Shown here piece after piece: positions 6,535 to 7,766 of a stretch of DNA of 7,766 nt; within the stretch, counting starts at the first letter, position 1; each line of letters opens with the position of its first letter. The notes beneath the pieces were generated by a model, which saw nothing but the letters and a program-made list of their open reading frames with translations, searched no databases and had not been told where the DNA came from. The DNA is taken from assembly GCA_003142495.1 (NCBI GenBank), contig PLMM01000004.1:1-7766 (forward strand). The letters are read 5' to 3'. Position numbers and translations under genes: made by a program. This DNA comes from Gemmatimonadota bacterium (GTDB taxonomy: Bacteria; Gemmatimonadota; Gemmatimonadetes; Gemmatimonadales; Gemmatimonadaceae).

Positions 6535-7339
6535 AATTCTTGATGCACTCCAGGTACCCGTCTGGGGCTCCCGTAATCAGCAGCTTCGCTTCTAAATCGC
6601 GGTCGATTCGGAAACGATCATTGCTCCGCAAGAACTCCCATACTGCCGTTTTCGGATTTGCACCCTTTCTCCAGGGGCGATTCGGGTAGGCGTCTGCCGG
6701 CAAGTCTTCGATAATCGTATCAAGTACAACGAGGTAGCCTCCCGCACGCACGAATGGGGAGTAGAGCTGCAACTCCTGCAGGACGTGCTCGTGAGTGTGA
6801 TTCGAATCGAGGATGACAAGCACTCGCTCGCCTTTACCGACAAGACGAGTGACCTGCGCTACTATATCATTCGCAACTGACGATCCCTCGAGCAGCGTAA
6901 TCCGCTTCCCCATTGGGTGTTTCTCGATCTCTTCCCGGTTGTGCTTTCGGATGTCTATGTCGACCCCGATGACTCGACCTTCGCCCGGGAGTAGCGACAG
7001 CATCGACGATGAGAAAATCAACGAGCCCCCGTGCGCTATGCCGGTTTCAACTATCACGTCCGGCTTCGTGCGCCAGATGATCTCCTGGATGGCAAGAATA
7101 TCGGTGGGGAACTGGATAATCGGGCGGCCAAGCCACGTAAAGTTATACGGATAGCGCTTTTCAAGAGCTAGGCGAAGCCAAACGCGCGATAGCGCTTGCA
7201 GATCGGTCTCGCTCTTGAGAGCAGCAATGTTAGCCTCAACTTCGTCAAAAAACTTGGCGACTTCGTTCACGTCAAAGAACGCCTCCCGGCGGTGGCACAT
7301 GTTGGACAAATCGGTGCTCGCGTGCAGAAGCACAGGCAT
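6533..7339 (-). CDS. CmcI/rhamnosyl O-methyltransferase family protein (often labelled cephalosporin hydroxylase)
   Basis: A 268-residue member of the family uniting cephalosporin hydroxylase CmcI and mycobacterial rhamnosyl O-methyltransferase (RMNT_CmcI), which has a SAM-binding Rossmann fold. Recognisable blocks are YNFTWLGRPIIQFPTDI (65-81), PDVIVETGIAHGGSLIFSSS (93-112; SAM-binding loop), VIGVDIDIRKHNR (123-135), LLEGSS (149-154), LVILDSNHTHEHVL (174-187), VVLDTIIEDLP (204-214), RPWRKGANPKTAVWEFL (221-237) and LLITGAPDGYL (253-263). The acidic residues in the DSNH and IIED segments are candidates for the metal site known in CmcI. Within a glycan cluster, O-methylation of a sugar such as a deoxyhexose is far more likely than antibiotic hydroxylation. 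ATG at 7339-7337 is the first start after an in-frame TGA; a second ATG at residue 14 (7300-7298) is an equally possible start, as neither has a clear Shine-Dalgarno sequence. It follows the C-methyltransferase gene by 25 bases. Confidence 0.92.
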   Translation of the reverse strand: MPVLLHASTDLSNMCHRREAFFDVNEVAKFFDEVEANIAALKSETDLQALSRVWLRLALEKRYPYNFTWLGRPIIQFPTDILAIQEIIWRTKPDVIVETGIAHGGSLIFSSSMLSLLPGEGRVIGVDIDIRKHNREEIEKHPMGKRITLLEGSSVANDIVAQVTRLVGKGERVLVILDSNHTHEHVLQELQLYSPFVRAGGYLVVLDTIIEDLPADAYPNRPWRKGANPKTAVWEFLRSNDRFRIDRDLEAKLLITGAPDGYLECIKN

Positions 7340-7364
7340 CGGTTTTCATATCATGGACTCGGCG

Positions 7365-7766
7365 CTATCGCTGACCAGTTGAGCCCACGTTGGCGTCGAC
7401 CACGACTTTCACTTCAATTCTCTCCCGCTTTAGGAGCTTCCGGACTTCGTCGAGATAGTTCGGGTTCATTAGCACCACGCTCTTCACTCTCTTTTGAACT
7501 AGCTCTTCTGGAGTGATGATCTCATGCCCAGAACCTGCGATGTAGCGGCCTTGCTTCCTCGGATTCAGATCGACGACTCCGCTGATTAACTCACAGTTCG
7601 GGTCGAATAGGGACGCTGAGGTCACTCCCTTTGCACCCGCGCCCCACAGCGCGACAGGGCCAGATTCGCGGAGTTCGACAATCGTGTTATTCCAACGAGC
7701 GAGCATCTCATTTTCCCTCCGCACGTAGCGTTGCACGTGTTGAGCGACGTCGCCTGGGTCACAGAG
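7365..7766 (-). CDS. C-terminal domain of a sugar C-methyltransferase (N-terminus outside window)
   Basis: The last 133 residues of a protein whose beginning lies beyond the right edge; the frame is open all the way to position 7766. PVALWGAGAKGVTSASLF is a Rossmann-like glycine-rich turn, followed by ISGVVDLNPRKQGRYIAGSGHEIITPEEL and KSVVLMNPNYLDEVRKLL. This order is typical of the C-terminal domain (Methyltransf_14) of sugar C-methyltransferases such as TylC3 and NovU, in which it follows a zinc-binding N-terminal domain and a SAM-binding middle domain. Such enzymes methylate a carbon of a nucleotide-linked 4-keto-6-deoxy sugar to give a methyl-branched sugar. The zinc and SAM domains cannot be seen here, so a stand-alone or altered form is possible. 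GTG and ATG codons near 7736 and 7706 are internal in this reading. The TAG stop is at 7367-7365. GC content is lower than in the genes at the left of the window. Confidence 0.88.
   Translation of the reverse strand, partial: LCDPGDVAQHVQRYVRRENEMLARWNNTIVELRESGPVALWGAGAKGVTSASLFDPNCELISGVVDLNPRKQGRYIAGSGHEIITPEELVQKRVKSVVLMNPNYLDEVRKLLKRERIEVKVVVDANVGSTGQR

Noticed and set aside
7340..7364. Short ATG-containing frames between the C-methyltransferase and CmcI-family genes
   Set aside because: ATG ATA TGA ends at once, and the other ATG opens a frame inside the CmcI-family gene with no features and no Shine-Dalgarno sequence.

Overview
The window is a stretch of bacterial chromosome (or a metagenomic contig) carrying the inside of a surface-polysaccharide or glycolipid biosynthesis cluster. 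All nine supported genes lie on the minus strand and are read from right to left. They are packed head to tail: most gaps are 2 to 25 bases, one junction overlaps by 4 bases, and the only larger gap is 79 bases. No internal promoter or terminator is visible, so they probably form one long transcript that begins to the right of the window and continues past the left edge. Base composition is GC-rich. Start codons are often GTG (5 of 8 visible starts) and the visible stops are TGA or TAG, never TAA. This fits a high-GC bacterium. Gemmatimonadota, Myxococcota, Actinomycetota and high-GC Proteobacteria are all possible, and nothing here settles the phylum.

In transcription order (right to left) the layout is: (9) the C-terminal part of a sugar C-methyltransferase, 7365-7766, cut by the window edge; (8) a CmcI/rhamnosyl-O-methyltransferase family protein, 6533-7339; (7) a DegT/DnrJ/EryC1 PLP-dependent sugar aminotransferase, 5407-6522; (6) a GT2 glycosyltransferase, 4438-5394; then the 79-base gap, which may hold a 16-codon leader ORF; (5) a class I SAM methyltransferase with a hydrophobic, basic tail, 3678-4358; (4) and (3) two different FkbM-family methyltransferases in tandem, 2863-3663 and 2088-2840; (2) a GT4 (GT-B fold) glycosyltransferase with an unusual C-terminal extension, 778-2085; (1) a GT2 glycosyltransferase resembling the HpsE type, 1-781, cut by the left edge.

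Together the genes suggest a glycan that contains an amino sugar (aminotransferase), possibly a methyl-branched one (C-methyltransferase), assembled by at least three glycosyltransferases and decorated by up to four further methyltransferases. The steps needed before and after these (nucleotidyltransferase, 4,6-dehydratase, flippase, polymerase or ABC export) are not in the window and would be expected in the flanks. GC content drops clearly from left to right (about 68% to about 48-52% in hand-counted sample lines), which suggests a mosaic cluster. I found no RNA genes, mobile elements, CRISPR arrays or attachment sites. The less ordinary signals are a perfect 8-bp hairpin enclosing the start codon of the aminotransferase gene, the possible leader ORF, and the unusual density of methyltransferase genes.
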